From assembly GCF_001315015.1 (NCBI RefSeq), contig NZ_CP012916.1, positions 81,001-145,000 of the forward strand: 64,000 nucleotides of DNA, written 5' to 3'. The translations under genes and the position numbers were made by a program. The notes under the pieces are model-generated. The model saw nothing but the letters and a program-made list of their open reading frames with translations, did no database searches and had not been told where the DNA came from. Positions 45,361-53,438 of this stretch are shown piece after piece; the stretch's first letter is position 1, and every line of letters starts with the position of its first letter. Origin of the DNA: Azospirillum brasilense (GTDB lineage Bacteria > Pseudomonadota > Alphaproteobacteria > Azospirillales > Azospirillaceae).

Positions 45361-45940
45361 GGTGCTTCCTCCGCATTGTCGGTTCCGATGCCCAGCGGGC
45401 ATGACGTGAACCAAGACGGCGATGGTACGCGCGGCGATCGGCCGATCCCTACGATGGCAGGCGGTCATGTTCCGATTCGCTTGGAACTTACGGGGTCCAG
45501 CGCAAGGTCATAGGCGAAAAAACATACTCCTCCAGCTGCCGTGCCCATTGACATCATGCGGGTACGTATGGTCTATCTTTCGTAGCGCTGCGAACAGCGT
45601 CAGGCCGGAGTCTAGGGAGGACTCGGTAGTCCGTGAAAGCAAGGGCGCGCCGCACAAAAAACAAAGGCGCGCACACAATGCGACACGCTGCATGCCTCAA
45701 GCCCTCGCACCCCCGCAGGGCTTTGACGGCGGCAGCGTGTTTCACTTTCAGGGCCTCGCTTTCCACCAGACATTGCGGCTTTTTCTTGCTGCGACGCACA
45801 AAACCATAGATGCGCCAGCAAAGAAAAAGGCCGCCAGGATTGCTCCGGCGGCCCGAGTCTAGGGAGGAAACGCCCAAAAAGGCGTCAGTGAAACTAATAT
45901 ATTCCGCAGCGCAGCATAATTCAAGCCTCAATCGAACGAA
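45361..45940. other. 580-bp AT-richer gap with a 14-bp direct repeat
   Basis: This region has lower GC than its surroundings. GAGTCTAGGGAGGA occurs at 45608-45621 and again at 45855-45868. The first copy also makes a hairpin GAGTC/GACTC. I see no convincing protein gene. A small RNA or the remnant of an element is possible. The regulator terminator (45821-45853) lies within it. Confidence 0.45.
45821..45853 (-). terminator. Rho-independent terminator of the GntR regulator gene
   Basis: GGCCGCC (45829-45835) pairs with GGCGGCC (45847-45853). On the minus strand the stem is followed by TTTTTCTT. It lies about 90 bp downstream of the GntR gene stop. Confidence 0.75.
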
Positions 45941-46675
45941 TCATCCCGCGTCCATCGGCTCGGCTCCGGCTTCCACCTTTTCCCCCTGAGCCGCCGCAGG
46001 GCGCAGAGCCTGGATGACCGCCACCGCGGTGCGGCGGCTGTGGTCGGCCAGCAGGGCGCCGGCCTCCTCGGCGTCGCGGCGGCGGAACGCCGTCATGAAA
46101 GCCTCGTGCTCGTCCACCGACTCCTGCCAGCGGCCCGTATCGTAGTTGGCGAGCGAGCGGGCGCGCAGGATCTTTGCGGCGAAGCCGGCGTAGGTCGCCT
46201 CCAGCGCCGGGTTGCGGGCCATGGCGACGATCTGGGTGTGGATCTGGCGGTTGGTCAGGAAGTAGGCCGCACGTTCCCCCGCTTCGTGCTGGGTGACGAG
46301 CTGGTCGTGCATCCGGTCGAGCTTCGCGAATTCCGCGTCGGAGCCGTTGCGGCAGGCGAGCGTTCCGGCCAACCGCTCCAGCGCGTCCATCACCTCGAAG
46401 ATCGCGCCGATCTCGCCAGGGTCGACCGGGGCGACGATGGCGCCGCGGTGCGGGCGAAGCTCCACCAGCCCTTCCGACGACAGGACCCGCAGCGCCTCGC
46501 GCAACGGCGTGCGGGAGATTCCCAACTGCTCGCACAGCTGCACCTCCGGCACGCGGACGCCGGGCGGCAGTTCTCCGTCCAGGATCATCGCCCGCAGTTC
46601 CTCCACCGCGGAATGATGCAGCGTCGCGCGGCGGATCGGCCGGGCCGGCGCCTTCATGGTCTTGATCCTGTCCAT
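45941..46675 (-). CDS. GntR-family (FCD/VanR type) transcriptional regulator
   Basis: The 244-residue protein has an N-terminal winged helix (SAVEELRAMILDGELPPGVR, then LCEQLGISRTPLREALRVLS) and a C-terminal all-helical FCD ligand domain, with metal-site-like His/Asp residues (residues about 125-225, including RMHDQLV, NRQIHTQIVAMARNP and DEHEAFMTAF). It is divergent from the ABC transporter and hydantoinase cluster, so is the likely local repressor, releasing DNA when it binds a substrate or intermediate. ATGs at 46705 and 46657 are alternative starts. Confidence 0.9.
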   Translation of the reverse strand: MDRIKTMKAPARPIRRATLHHSAVEELRAMILDGELPPGVRVPEVQLCEQLGISRTPLREALRVLSSEGLVELRPHRGAIVAPVDPGEIGAIFEVMDALERLAGTLACRNGSDAEFAKLDRMHDQLVTQHEAGERAAYFLTNRQIHTQIVAMARNPALEATYAGFAAKILRARSLANYDTGRWQESVDEHEAFMTAFRRRDAEEAGALLADHSRRTAVAVIQALRPAAAQGEKVEAGAEPMDAG

Positions 46676-46710
46676 CCTGACCCACCACCCCCGAAAGTGC
46701 TGCATACTTG

Positions 46711-46722
46711 GGCATGCATGCC
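46711..46722. promoter_or_regulatory. GGCATGCATGCC 12-bp perfect palindrome near the regulator start
   Basis: This perfect palindrome lies 36 bp upstream of the chosen GntR gene start. It could be an autoregulatory site, but its sequence differs from the site at 46831. Confidence 0.35.
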
Positions 46723-46824
46723 GAAATGATGCGCTCTGCCCAAAATTCAGGCAAGCACGCTTCCGCGCGGCCAGCCTTCGCTACTATGCTCTAAACAGCT
46801 GAAAACAGCCAACAAATTGGCGAT

Positions 46825-46842
46825 TATAATATTGTATACAAT
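46825..46842 (+). promoter_or_regulatory. -10 hexamer TATAAT with overlapping GntR-type operator ATTGTATACAAT
   Basis: TATAAT at 46825-46830 is followed directly by the perfect 12-bp palindrome ATTGTATACAAT (46831-46842), 58 bp before the binding-protein ATG. TTGTATACAA-type sites are well known for FCD GntR repressors. The overlap with the predicted start of transcription is consistent with repression. No convincing -35 box was seen at 17 bp spacing. Confidence 0.7.
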
Positions 46843-46899
46843 TTGGCACGCGCCTTGCGAAAGGAGGAGGGACGCAACCGCATCGGGAGCACTCCTTTC

Positions 46900-47913
46900 A
46901 TGACGTTCCGGTCCCTCACCCTGACGACCGTCACCGCCGCCTTCCTCGCCCTCTCCGCCGCTGCCACCGTTCAGGCCGCCGACGCGGAGAAGCTGAAGCT
47001 GGGCTTCGCCAAATGCGCCCATTGCCTGCCGATGGCGCTGACCCCGGAACTCGCCAAGGGTGTGGAGATTGAGGCGATCAACTTCAACTCCGGCAACGAC
47101 GTGCTGACCGCGCTGGTGTCGAAGAGCATCGACATGGCCCAGGTCACCTACCTGCACTACATCACGGCGCTCGATAAGGGCTTCGACGTGGTGGCCGTGT
47201 CCGGCCAGGTGAACGGTGGGTCGGAGATCGTCGTCGGCAAGGGCATCACCCTGAAGGCCGATGATTGGGACGGGCTGAAGACGCTGATCGCCGAGCGCAA
47301 GGAGAAGGGCGAGCCGCTGCGCGTCGCGGCGTCGCGCGGCAACGCGCAGGACATCCACATGCGCGGCGCCCTCCAGAAGCACGGCATCAACGTCAACAAG
47401 GACGTGCAGTTCATCAACATCCCGAACCCGTCCGACCACGCCGCCGCCCTCCAGCGCGGCGAGGTCGACGTGATCTGCACGGTGGAGCCCTTCGCCTCGC
47501 AGATCCGCCAGACCGGCGTCGGCACGCATTTCGCTCTGCCCTATGACCAGGCGGCTGGCAACCTGACCAACCTGATCGTCACCCGCTCCGACGTCATCAA
47601 GGACCATCCGAAGGCGGTCGAGGCCACCGTCGGCTCGGTCGTCGCCCTGGTCGACAAGCTGAAGTCCGACCAGACCGTGTGGGTGGACGTCATCAACAAG
47701 TACACCGGCATGGACAAGGCCGTCGCCACCGAGGCGCTGAAGAACGCCTCCCCGGATTATGCCATCCACAAGGACAGCACGCTGGCCATCGCCACGATGA
47801 TGCGCGAGCTGAAGTACATCTCCAACGACGTCACCGCCGCCGCGGAGAAGAACCTCGATTACACGTTCCTCGAAGCCGTGACCAAGAAGCCGAAGAGCGA
47901 GCTTGGTTTCTAA
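46900..47913 (+). CDS. ABC transporter substrate-binding protein (NMT1/SsuA/TauA-like)
   Basis: The 337-residue periplasmic protein has a Sec signal (LTLTTVTAAFLALSAAATVQ, cleavage after AQAA). The mature part LKLGFAKCAHCLPMALTPEL followed by AINFNSGNDVLTALVSKSID matches the NMT1/SsuA class, which bind sulfonates, nitrate, thiamine precursors, or ureide- and hydantoin-type compounds. The C-A-H-C stretch near the pocket is unusual for sulfonate binders. The gene starts the GntR-controlled operon and is followed by two palindromic elements. Confidence 0.88.
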   Translation: MTFRSLTLTTVTAAFLALSAAATVQAADAEKLKLGFAKCAHCLPMALTPELAKGVEIEAINFNSGNDVLTALVSKSIDMAQVTYLHYITALDKGFDVVAVSGQVNGGSEIVVGKGITLKADDWDGLKTLIAERKEKGEPLRVAASRGNAQDIHMRGALQKHGINVNKDVQFINIPNPSDHAAALQRGEVDVICTVEPFASQIRQTGVGTHFALPYDQAAGNLTNLIVTRSDVIKDHPKAVEATVGSVVALVDKLKSDQTVWVDVINKYTGMDKAVATEALKNASPDYAIHKDSTLAIATMMRELKYISNDVTAAAEKNLDYTFLEAVTKKPKSELGF

Positions 47914-47920
47914 GAACTTC

Positions 47921-47943
47921 CCCTCTCCCCTCTGGGGAGAGGG
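47921..47943. repeat. CCCTCTCCCC/GGGGAGAGGG hairpin element, copy 2
   Basis: Perfect 10-base arms around TCT, 7 bp after the binding-protein stop. Flanking GGGTGAGGGGG pairs with CCCCCCTCACC upstream of copy 3, so the two copies form a larger inverted unit (47921-48037). Confidence 0.85.
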
Positions 47944-48014
47944 TCAGGGTGAGGGGGTTGCGCTTGTGCCGGACGTTCCGCCATGCGCACCCCCCTCACC
48001 GGCCCTACGGGCCA

Positions 48015-48037
48015 CCCTCTCCCCAGAGGGGAGAGGG
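48015..48037. repeat. CCCTCTCCCC/GGGGAGAGGG hairpin element, copy 3
   Basis: Perfect 10-base arms around AGA, 32 bp before the permease ATG. It is in opposite orientation to copy 2. Confidence 0.85.
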
Positions 48038-48069
48038 CTATGTACATGACGGGATAGGAAAACCGGGCC

Positions 48070-48876
48070 ATGACGGCATTGTCGAAATCCTGGGAGCGCG
48101 CCGTCGTTCCTCTCTTCATCCTTGCCGCCTGGGAGGTGTTCTCCCGGTCCGGCTTTCTGCCGGCGGCGCTGCTGCCGGCCCCGTCGGTGGTGCTGCACAC
48201 CTGGGGCGACTGGATCTTCGGCTTCGACGAGACCTCGCAGGGCAACACCGGCCGCTGGTTCGCCGACGCCCTGTCCAGCGCCACGCGCGTCGCCGCCGGC
48301 TATGGCATCGCGGTGGTCAGCGGCGTGCTGCTGGGCATCGCCATCGGCTGGTGGCGCTGGGTCGAGCGCACGGTGGAGCCGACGCTCCAGATGCTCCGCC
48401 CGGTGCCGCCGGTGTCGTGGATCCCACTGGCGATCATCTGGTTCGGCATCGCCAACAAGCCGGCCATCTTCCTGGTCTTCCTCGGCGCCTTCTTCCCGAT
48501 CCTGATGAACACCATCCACGGGGTGAAGACCGCCGACCGAAACCTGATCCGCGCCGCCTCGATGATGGGCGCCACGGAGCAGCAGCTGCTGCGCCACGTC
48601 GTGTTCCCGGCGGCCCTGCCCAGCATCTTCGCCGGCCTGCGCATCGGCATCGGCGCCGCCTGGATGCTGACCGTCACGGCGGAGATGGTCGCGGTGAAGA
48701 GCGGTCTCGGCTATGTGCTGTGGGACAGCTACTACTTCCTGCGCTACGACCTCGTGCTCGCCGCCATGGCCAGCATCGGCCTGCTCGGCTACGCGACCGA
48801 CGCGCTCATCAAGGTCCTGATGTCCGCCGCGCTGCACTGGCAGCACGGCTCCACGCTCCAGAGCCGGGAGGGCTGA
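48070..48876 (+). CDS. ABC transporter permease (SsuC/TauC-like)
   Basis: The 268-residue permease has six predicted helices and the EAA motif IRAASMMGATEQQLLRHVVF of the nitrate/sulfonate/taurine permease class. The N-terminus (WERAVVPLFILAAWEVFSRS) matches that class. It acts with the binding protein at 46900 and the ATPase at 48880, which begins 3 bp after this stop. Confidence 0.92.
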   Translation: MTALSKSWERAVVPLFILAAWEVFSRSGFLPAALLPAPSVVLHTWGDWIFGFDETSQGNTGRWFADALSSATRVAAGYGIAVVSGVLLGIAIGWWRWVERTVEPTLQMLRPVPPVSWIPLAIIWFGIANKPAIFLVFLGAFFPILMNTIHGVKTADRNLIRAASMMGATEQQLLRHVVFPAALPSIFAGLRIGIGAAWMLTVTAEMVAVKSGLGYVLWDSYYFLRYDLVLAAMASIGLLGYATDALIKVLMSAALHWQHGSTLQSREG

Positions 48877-48879
48877 GCG

Positions 48880-49662
48880 ATGGCTTCCATCGAGCTTCGC
48901 AACATCACCAAGATCTTCCGCGACGCCAAGCGCAAGCGCGACCTGCTGGCCATCGACGACGTCAGCCTGTCGGTGGAGAAGAACGAGTTTCTCTGCCTGC
49001 TCGGCTCGTCGGGCTGCGGCAAGTCCACCCTGCTGAACATGATCGCCGGCTTCGAGAAGCCGACCGAGGGCAGCGTGACGGTGGGCGGAAAGGCGGTGGA
49101 CGGCCCCGGCGCCGACCGCGGCATGGTCTTCCAGCAGGCCAACCTGATGCCCTGGCTGCCGGTGTGGGAGAACGTCGCCTTCCACCTGCGCCTGAAGGGC
49201 TGGCGCAAGGCCGACCGGCGCGACGCCGCCCAGGAATACATCGACATGGTCGGCCTGCGCGGTTTCGAAAACCACTTTCCGGCGGAGCTGTCGGGCGGCA
49301 TGAGCCAGCGCGTCGGCATCGCCCGCGCCCTTTTGCTGAACCCGCAGGTCATCCTGATGGACGAGCCCTTCGCGGCGCTCGACGCCCAGACCAAGATGGA
49401 CATGCAGGAGGAACTGGTCGCCATCTGGCAGAAGCAGCGCTGCACCGTCGTCTTCGTCACCCACAGCGTGGACGAGGCGCTGGTGCTGGGCACCCGCGTC
49501 GCCGTGATGACCAGCCGTCCGGGCCGCATCCGCGAGCTGATCGCGCTCGACCTGCCGCGCCCGCGCGACACCACCGGCCCGCGCTTCAACGACCACAAGC
49601 GCCACATCCTCAACCTGATCCGTGAGGAGGGCCTGCAGCAACGGCAGGCCGCCGTCGCGTGA
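48880..49662 (+). CDS. ABC transporter ATP-binding protein (SsuB/TauB-like)
   Basis: The 260-residue ATPase has Walker A GSSGCGKSTLLNMIAG, Q-loop FQQANLMPWLPVWENV, signature ELSGGMSQRVGIARAL, Walker B VILMDEPFAALD and switch His in FVTHSVDEALVLGTR. The M-P-W after the Q-loop is typical of the nitrate/sulfonate subfamily. The next gene overlaps it by 4 bp (GTGA). Confidence 0.93.
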   Translation: MASIELRNITKIFRDAKRKRDLLAIDDVSLSVEKNEFLCLLGSSGCGKSTLLNMIAGFEKPTEGSVTVGGKAVDGPGADRGMVFQQANLMPWLPVWENVAFHLRLKGWRKADRRDAAQEYIDMVGLRGFENHFPAELSGGMSQRVGIARALLLNPQVILMDEPFAALDAQTKMDMQEELVAIWQKQRCTVVFVTHSVDEALVLGTRVAVMTSRPGRIRELIALDLPRPRDTTGPRFNDHKRHILNLIREEGLQQRQAAVA

Positions 49663-50990
49663 CCGGCCGGCTCGATCTGCTGCTGACCGGCGTCACCGCC
49701 CTGACCGGGGAGGCCGTCGGCAGCGTCGTGGACGACGCCGCCATCGGCATCCGCGACGGGCGCATCGTCCATCTCGCCCCGGCCTCGCAGGGGCTTCCCG
49801 CCGCCGCCGAGGTCCGGCATCTGCCGGGGCGGGTGGTCACGCCGGGCTTCGTCAACGCCCACCTGCACGCCGTCCTGGTGATGGTGCGCGGCGTGGCCGC
49901 CGATCTCGGCTTCGCCCCTTCCTACACGCCGGGCGTTCCCAAGGGCACCGACGCCACGCCGGAGGAGGCCCGCGCGCTGGCCCGGCTGGGCGCGGTGGAG
50001 GCGCTGCTCGCCGGCTCGACGCTGATCTGCGACCATTTCGTCCACGCCGACGCGACGCTGGACGCCATCGCCGACCTCGGCCTGCGCGTCCATGCGAGCT
50101 GGCGCGTCCACGACGTGGACTTCGCCCGGGTGGCCCAGGGCGAATGGCGCTTCGACGCGGCCATCGGCTCCGACCTGCTGCTGCGGACGCTGGACCTGCA
50201 CGCCCGCTGGAACGGCGCCAACGGAGGACGCATCCAGGTGCAAATGGCCGCTCACGCGCCGGACACCTGCTCCCCCGCCTTCCTGCGCACCCTCGCCGAC
50301 GAGGCCGCGGCGCGCTCCATGCGCGTCAACACCCATCTGGCGCAGAGCCGGGTGGAGGTGGAGCGGGTGAAGGCGTCGACTGGCCTGACCCCGGCGGAAC
50401 TGCTGGACGAGTGCGGGCTGATGAACGACCGGCTGCTCGCCACCCACTGCCTCTATGTCGAGGACGGCGACATCGCGCGCCTCGCCCGCACCGGGGCGCA
50501 CGCGGTGCATGTGCCGAAGTGCAACGCCGCCTCGGGCCGGCTGGCCCCGACGCCGAAGCTGAAGGAGGCCGGCGTGAACCTCGCGCTGTGCACCGACACG
50601 CAGCACGGCGACATGGTGGAGGCGATGCGCTGGGCGCTCGCCACCGCGCGCATCCAGCGGGGCGGCGTCACCGCCGCCTGGCAGCCCGCCGACGTCTTCC
50701 GCATGGCGACGCTGGGCGGCGCGCAGGCGGTCGGCATGGCCGACGAGATCGGCACGCTGGCCGTAGGAAAGCTGGCCGACCTCGTGGTCTTCGACGCCCG
50801 ACGCCCGCATCTGCGCCCGCTGATGAACCCGCTCGGCACGCTCGTCCACACCGCGCAGGGGCGCGACGTGGAGATGGTGCTGGTGGACGGCGAAACGCTG
50901 GTCGAGGACGGGCGCCCCGTCCGCGCCGACCTGAACGAGATTTGCATCGAGGCCGACAAGGCCGCCCGCGCGCTGTGGGCGCGCGCCTGA
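49659..50990 (+). CDS. Amidohydrolase (TrzN/AtzA/cytosine deaminase-like)
   Basis: The 443-residue metal-dependent hydrolase has the start VVTPGFVNAHLHAVLVMVRG with the H-x-H metal pair, HLAQSRVEVERVKAS, the metal/catalytic His in LLATHCLYVEDGD and the Asp in LALCTDTQHGD. It fits the deaminase/chlorohydrolase branch acting on N-heterocycles. The GTG start overlaps the ATPase stop by 4 bp, which fixes the start. It would open or deaminate a ring compound brought in by the adjacent transporter. Confidence 0.88.
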   Translation: MTGRLDLLLTGVTALTGEAVGSVVDDAAIGIRDGRIVHLAPASQGLPAAAEVRHLPGRVVTPGFVNAHLHAVLVMVRGVAADLGFAPSYTPGVPKGTDATPEEARALARLGAVEALLAGSTLICDHFVHADATLDAIADLGLRVHASWRVHDVDFARVAQGEWRFDAAIGSDLLLRTLDLHARWNGANGGRIQVQMAAHAPDTCSPAFLRTLADEAAARSMRVNTHLAQSRVEVERVKASTGLTPAELLDECGLMNDRLLATHCLYVEDGDIARLARTGAHAVHVPKCNAASGRLAPTPKLKEAGVNLALCTDTQHGDMVEAMRWALATARIQRGGVTAAWQPADVFRMATLGGAQAVGMADEIGTLAVGKLADLVVFDARRPHLRPLMNPLGTLVHTAQGRDVEMVLVDGETLVEDGRPVRADLNEICIEADKAARALWARA

Positions 50991-51001
50991 CCGAAAGAAC
51001 C

Positions 51002-51739
51002 ATGGATATGAGCAACCGCGTCCTTCTGGGCATGCTGACCCCGTCCTCCAACACGGTGCTGGAGCCCGTCACCTCCGCGATGCTGAGCGGCCTGCCGGAG
51101 GTGACCGCCCATTTCGGGCGCTTCACGGTGAAGGAGATTTCCCTGCGCGCCGCGGCGCTGGACCAGTTCACCGACGCGCCCTTCCTGGACGCCGCCCGGC
51201 TGCTGGCCGACGCCCGGCTGAACGTGATCGGTTGGAACGGCACCTCGGCCGGCTGGCTGGGCTTCGCGGCCGACGAGACGCTGTGCGCCTCCATCGAGGC
51301 CGAGACGGGCATTCCCGCCTGCACCTCCATGCTTGCTCTGAACGAGATTCTGGAGACGACCGGGCGCAAGCGCTTCGCCATCGTCAGCCCCTATCTGCAC
51401 GAGATCCAGGACAAGATGGTCGCCAACTACAACGCCGCCGGCTTCGAGGTGGTGGCGGAGCGGCACCTGAACGACCGCGGCAACTTCTCCTTCTCCGAAG
51501 TGAGCGAAGCGACCATCGAGCGCATGTGCCTGGAGGTGGCCGAGGCGAAGCCGGAGGCCATCGCCATCATCTGCACCAACATGCGCGGCGCCCCGGTGGC
51601 GGAGCGGATGGAAAAGGCGCTGGGCATCCCCGTCTACGACACGGTGTCCACGGTGGTGTGGAAGGCGCTGCGCATGACCGGCGTGGACACCCGCCGCGTC
51701 GAGGGCTGGGGCAGCCTGTTCCGCGAGCTGCATGGCTGA
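51002..51739 (+). CDS. Asp/Glu racemase-superfamily protein with arylmalonate-decarboxylase-like active site
   Basis: The 245-residue protein has the TPSSNTVLEP start seen in maleate isomerase, arylmalonate decarboxylase and hydantoin racemase relatives. Racemases and maleate isomerases use two cysteines. Here the first position is Gly80 in GWNGTSAGW, followed by Thr81-Ser82, while the second Cys is kept as Cys191 (IICTNMRG); Tyr131 is in VSPYLHE. This Gly-Thr-Ser, Tyr, Cys pattern and its spacing match arylmalonate decarboxylase (Gly74, Thr75, Ser76, Tyr126, Cys188). It would decarboxylate a malonate-like acid or work on a related enolate. It starts 11 bp after the amidohydrolase gene. Confidence 0.85.
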   Translation: MDMSNRVLLGMLTPSSNTVLEPVTSAMLSGLPEVTAHFGRFTVKEISLRAAALDQFTDAPFLDAARLLADARLNVIGWNGTSAGWLGFAADETLCASIEAETGIPACTSMLALNEILETTGRKRFAIVSPYLHEIQDKMVANYNAAGFEVVAERHLNDRGNFSFSEVSEATIERMCLEVAEAKPEAIAIICTNMRGAPVAERMEKALGIPVYDTVSTVVWKALRMTGVDTRRVEGWGSLFRELHG

Positions 51740-51752
51740 GGGCCTGAAAATG

Positions 51753-51775
51753 CCCTCGCCCCTCTGGGGAGAGGG
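51753..51775. repeat. CCCTCGCCCC/GGGGAGAGGG hairpin element, copy 4
   Basis: Arms with one mismatch around TCT, 14 bp after the decarboxylase-like gene stop. It faces copy 5; between them lie two further hairpins (GCGAAGGGGC/GCCCCTTCGC and CATGGGC/GCCCATG). Confidence 0.82.
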
Positions 51776-51902
51776 AGGGGACCCGTCGCGCAAGCGGCGG
51801 GGAGGGTGAGGGGGCCGGTGCGCGTGCGCACCGCGAAGGGGCATACTGCCCCTTCGCCATCCCCTGGCATGGGCTTTCGCCCATGCTGCCCCCTCACCCT
51901 AA

Positions 51903-51925
51903 CCCTCTCCCCGGAGGGGAGAGGG
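51903..51925. repeat. CCCTCTCCCC/GGGGAGAGGG hairpin element, copy 5
   Basis: Perfect 10-base arms around GGA, 32 bp before the hydantoinase ATG. CCCCCTCACCCTAA precedes it, the flank consensus of this element family. Confidence 0.85.
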
Positions 51926-51956
51926 AACAAACTGGTCATCCAACATGAGGGTTGCC

Positions 51957-53393
51957 ATGAACTTCGATCTGGTCATCCGCAACGGCACGGTCGCCACCGC
52001 GTCGGACGTGTTCAAGGCCGACGTCGGCGTGCGCGGCGGGCGGATCGCCGCGCTGGGCGAGGGGCTGGCCGCCGGGCGGGAGGAGATCGACGCCGCCGGG
52101 CTGCTCGTCCTGCCGGGCGGGGTGGACGGGCATGTCCATTTCGACCAGCCGACCGGCGACGGGTCCGTCATGGCCGACGATTTCCTGACCGGCACGCGCT
52201 CCGCGGCCTTCGGCGGCACCACGACGGTGCTGCCCTTCGCCTGCCAGGAGAAGGGCAAGACGCTGCGCGCCGCGGTTGACGATTATCACCGCCGCGCCGC
52301 CGGGAAGCCGCTGATCGACTACGCCTTCCACCTCATCGTCACCGACCCCACCGAGCAGGTGCTCGGCCAGGAGCTGCCGGCGCTGATCCGCGAGGGCTAC
52401 ACGTCCTTCAAGATCTACATGACCTACGACGCGCTGAAGCTGAACGACCGGCAGATCCTGGAGGTTCTGGACATCGCCCGCTCCGAGGGCGCCATGGTCA
52501 TGATGCACGCGGAGAACGCCGACTGCATCGCTTGGCTGACCGAGAAGCTGGAGCGCGCCGGCCAGACCGCACCGTTCTTCCACGGCGTCTCGCGCCCCCG
52601 CGTGGCGGAGCGCGAGGCCACCCACCGCGCCATCTCCCTGGCGGAGCTGGTGGACGTGCCGATCCTGATCGTCCATGTTTCCGGCGCCGACGCGGTGGAG
52701 CAGATCCGCTGGGCGCAGGGGCGCGGCCTGCGCATCTACGCAGAGACCTGCCCGCAATACCTGTTCCTGACCGCCGACGACCTGGGCGGGGAGGGGTTCG
52801 AGGGCGCCAAGTGCGTCTGCTCGCCGCCGCCGCGCGATGCCGCGAACCAGAAGGTGATCTGGGACGGGCTGACCGGCGGCGCCTTCCAGGTCTTCTCCTC
52901 CGACCACGCGCCCTTCCGCTTCGACGGGCCGGGCGGCAAGAAGGTGCATGGCGAGCAGGCGCCCTTCCGCTGCGTCCCCAACGGCATCCCCGGCGTCGAG
53001 ACGCGCCTGCCGCTGCTCTTCTCCGAAGGCGTGATGAAGGGCCGGATGGAGCTGACCAAGTTCGTCGAGCTGACCGCCGCCAACCCCGCCCGCATGTACG
53101 GCCTGCACCCGCGCAAGGGCACCATCGCCGTGGGGGCGGACGCCGACATCGCCCTGTGGGACCCATCGCGCACGGTCACCATCACCAACGGCATCCTGCA
53201 TCACAATGTGGACTACACGCCCTATGAGGGGATCGAGGTCACCGGCTGGCCGGTCGTCACGCTGTCCCGCGGGGAGGTGATCTGCCGCGACGGCGAACTG
53301 CTGGCCGAGCCGGGGCGCGGCGCGTTCCTGCCCTGCGGCCTGCCCGCCCCGGCGCGGCCCAAGGGCTCGCCCGCCCCGGTTTTGCCGTTCTGA
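51957..53393 (+). CDS. hydA: Dihydropyrimidinase / D-hydantoinase
   Basis: The 478-residue amidohydrolase opens cyclic ureides such as dihydropyrimidines or 5-substituted hydantoins. Metal ligands are all visible: His59 and His61 (GVDGHVHFDQ), carboxylated Lys152 (SFKIYMTYD), His184 (MMHAENAD), His240 (LIVHVSG) and Asp316 (FSSDHAPF). Tyr157 stabilises the intermediate. The start is at the ATG with GAGG 6 bases upstream. It belongs to the GntR-controlled cluster, after a hairpin-rich gap. Whether its natural substrate is a pyrimidine, a hydantoin or another imide is unresolved. Confidence 0.92.
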   Translation: MNFDLVIRNGTVATASDVFKADVGVRGGRIAALGEGLAAGREEIDAAGLLVLPGGVDGHVHFDQPTGDGSVMADDFLTGTRSAAFGGTTTVLPFACQEKGKTLRAAVDDYHRRAAGKPLIDYAFHLIVTDPTEQVLGQELPALIREGYTSFKIYMTYDALKLNDRQILEVLDIARSEGAMVMMHAENADCIAWLTEKLERAGQTAPFFHGVSRPRVAEREATHRAISLAELVDVPILIVHVSGADAVEQIRWAQGRGLRIYAETCPQYLFLTADDLGGEGFEGAKCVCSPPPRDAANQKVIWDGLTGGAFQVFSSDHAPFRFDGPGGKKVHGEQAPFRCVPNGIPGVETRLPLLFSEGVMKGRMELTKFVELTAANPARMYGLHPRKGTIAVGADADIALWDPSRTVTITNGILHHNVDYTPYEGIEVTGWPVVTLSRGEVICRDGELLAEPGRGAFLPCGLPAPARPKGSPAPVLPF

Positions 53394-53438
53394 CCCTGCC
53401 GTTCTAAACTCGGCCCGCCGCAACCGGAGACACTGCCC

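Noticed and set aside
45554..45931. Possible small genes in the gap upstream of the GntR terminator
   Set aside because: The frames run across a clear terminator hairpin and show no motif or start signal.
46900..47913. Calling the ABC transporter a taurine or sulfonate system
   Set aside because: The class fits, but no sulfonate-metabolism gene is nearby and the neighbours act on amides and cyclic ureides, so I left the substrate open.
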